A stretch of DNA of 64,000 bases, from assembly GCA_035263845.1 (NCBI GenBank), contig DATFQY010000075.1, forward strand, positions 1 to 64,000. Direction: 5' to 3'. Positions 62,709 to 64,000 of the stretch are shown piece by piece. Position 1 is the stretch's first letter; every line of letters begins with the position of its first letter. Below the pieces are notes generated by a model. The model was not told where the DNA came from. It did not search any database and saw only the letters and a list, made by a program, of their open reading frames with translations. The DNA is from JAWOLE01 sp035263845. Its GTDB lineage: Bacteria; Acidobacteriota; Thermoanaerobaculia; UBA5066; Gp7-AA6. A program made the position numbers and the translations under genes.

Positions 62709-64000
62709 TCAGCCGGCTTTCCGGAGCAGGGTGAGAATCGCGCCGGCGGTCGCGGGCTTGGTCAGGTGCTCATCGAAGCCCGCGTCGAGCGCCCGGCGTC
62801 GGTCGTCGGCCAGCCCGTAGCCCGTCAGCGCCACCAGGAAGACTCGCGCCCCGAAGACTTCGCGAATGCGCCGGGCGACGGCATATCCGTCGAGGACCGG
62901 CAGCCCGATGTCCACCAGAGCGACCTCCGGGCTCCCTTCCATCGCCTTCTCGATCCCCTCCTCGCCGTTCTCGGCCGCGACGACCTCGTGCCCCAGGTTT
63001 CGCAGGAGGCTCGCCAGTCCCTCGCGCAGATCGTCGTTGTCTTCCACGACGAGGATCCGGCGGCTCTCGCCGGGCTCGGGCTCCGGCACGCCGGCGGTCG
63101 GGGCCGGGGCCTCCACCGCGCCGGCGCCCGAATGCAGCCGCGGCAGCCGGACGACGAACGTGCTGCCCTTCCCCGGGCCCGGGCTGAAGGCCCGAACCGT
63201 TCCCCCGTGCATCTCGACTAAGCGGCGCACGAGCGTGAGCCCGATCCCGAGGCCTCCCTGGGAGCGGTCCAGCGTCTTGTCGGCCTGGGCGAAGAGATCG
63301 AAGATCCGCGGAAGCATCTGCGGGTCCATTCCCACGCCGGTGTCGGCGACGCGGATCTCCCCGGAGGCGCCCTCCGCTTCCAGGGTCACTTCGACGCGGC
63401 CGCCGGGGGGCGTGTACTTGATCGCGTTGGTCAGAAGGTTGTTGACGATCTGCTCGAGCCGCACCGGGTCGCCGTCGAGGCGCCAGGGTTCGGATCCGCA
63501 CTCGCACACGAGATCGATTCGACGGGAGACCGCCGCGGCCGAATTCGACGCGACGCAGCGGTCCACGACGTCGCGCACGTCCAGGGGCGCGCGCTGGAGT
63601 GTCACCTTGCCCGAAGCGACCCGCGAGACGTCGAGCAGGTCGTCCACGAGGCGCGAGAGAAGGCCCGTCTGCCTCAGGATGATCGAGCGCTCCCTCTCCG
63701 AGCTCCCGCGGCCGTGCTCCATCAGCTGCGCGGCGGTCAGGATCGCGCCGAGTGGATTCCGCAGCTCGTGGCCCAGGATGGCGAGGAACTCGTCGCGGCT
63801 CCGCACGTCAAGCTCGAGCCGGGCGAGCAGGTCCCGGACCTCGTACTGCTGCCGACGGGCGCGAAGCGCGGCGCGCACGGCGCTGGCGAGCGAGACCCTG
63901 CGGATCGGCCGGTCGAGCAGCGTCACGGCAGCGAGGTCGTTCAACCGCCGGACGCGCGGCGATACCGCCTCACGCGTCGAGGTCCCCGCGGGAAAAAGGA
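62709..64000 (-). CDS. Hybrid histidine kinase/response regulator, N-terminus outside window
   Basis: The frame stays open to the right edge, so the gene is partial. The edge encodes TLLDRPIRRVSLASAVRAAL and ALRARRQQYEVRDLL, the end of a receiver-like N-terminal domain and a linker. The kinase core follows: His in GHELRNPLGAI, N-box NNLLTNAIKYTP, G1 DTGVGM and G2 GLGIGL. A C-terminal receiver domain has acidic pocket VVEDNDD, Asp in VALVDIGLP and Lys in TKPATAG. A TTG at 63944 could be misread as a start, but it lies inside the domain. Not clearly linked to the sulfate operon. Confidence 0.88.
   Translation of the reverse strand, partial: LFPAGTSTREAVSPRVRRLNDLAAVTLLDRPIRRVSLASAVRAALRARRQQYEVRDLLARLELDVRSRDEFLAILGHELRNPLGAILTAAQLMEHGRGSSERERSIILRQTGLLSRLVDDLLDVSRVASGKVTLQRAPLDVRDVVDRCVASNSAAAVSRRIDLVCECGSEPWRLDGDPVRLEQIVNNLLTNAIKYTPPGGRVEVTLEAEGASGEIRVADTGVGMDPQMLPRIFDLFAQADKTLDRSQGGLGIGLTLVRRLVEMHGGTVRAFSPGPGKGSTFVVRLPRLHSGAGAVEAPAPTAGVPEPEPGESRRILVVEDNDDLREGLASLLRNLGHEVVAAENGEEGIEKAMEGSPEVALVDIGLPVLDGYAVARRIREVFGARVFLVALTGYGLADDRRRALDAGFDEHLTKPATAGAILTLLRKAG

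Noticed and set aside
62709..63944. Complete histidine kinase starting at TTG 63944
   Set aside because: The frame stays open to the window edge, and the residues before the TTG continue a receiver-like domain, so the gene is partial.

Overview
High-GC bacterial chromosome segment, densely packed, with many GTG and TTG starts and repeated 4-base stop/start overlaps (GTGA, TTGA, TGATG). A beta-barrel porin, periplasmic adaptors, an exosortase, the gene order tilS-ftsH-dinB-folP-cdaA-ybbR-glmM and lineage-style secreted proteins suggest a Gram-negative bacterium of the Acidobacteriota, possibly Thermoanaerobaculia. The phylum is inference; no rRNA gene is present.

1-5.8 kb: a Tat-signal protein cut by the window edge, an outer-membrane porin and an MHS-type carrier run left, divergent from acetyl-CoA synthetase; together they look like uptake and activation of a small carboxylate. 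5.8-13.9 kb: bacterioferritin-like protein, EAL and S4 proteins, a LOG-type hydrolase, a Ser/Thr kinase fused to a universal-stress domain, a phosphoesterase, htpX/lemA (htpX apparently starting at CTG) and an orphan DGQHR (DndB-like) protein.

14.0-23.7 kb is the most unusual part. An HlyD-like adaptor, a soluble histidine kinase and a sigma-54 response regulator are followed by three paralogous small proteins. These share an N-terminal leader-like block, and two of them continue into exact heptad repeats (SADTSIE). Each of the three has a textbook -24/-12 sigma-54 promoter about 32-34 bp before its start, an AATTCATCGG element further upstream and a terminator after it. Facing them is an operon of a STAS protein, a GAF-GAF-GAF-TM-HlyD protein and a PqqD-like/M50 protease/HlyD fusion. 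I propose one regulated leader-peptide processing or export system; neither transport nor modification is demonstrated.

23.8-42.4 kb: DUF3309 peptide, tRNA-Thr, a choice-of-anchor B secreted protein, SMC, an FHA-Fis regulator, a ketosynthase pair + thioesterase + exosortase H + partner operon, dCMP deaminase, a REC-PilZ protein, membrane hydrolase, M1 peptidase and DNA ligase. 42.4-51.2 kb: a leftward housekeeping operon (tilS, ftsH, dinB, folP, cdaA, ybbR, glmM, HAD-GNAT) and tRNA-Met. 51.2-64 kb: a highly structured intergenic element, a ClC channel, GGDEF(degenerate)-EAL protein, a repeat-filled spacer, tRNA-Val, three secreted proteins (two with S-layer-homology segments), a sulfate ABC transporter with a USP-fused ATPase and only one permease, and a hybrid histidine kinase cut by the right edge. 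Several intergenic regions are built from short locus-specific words repeated directly and then as their reverse complement.
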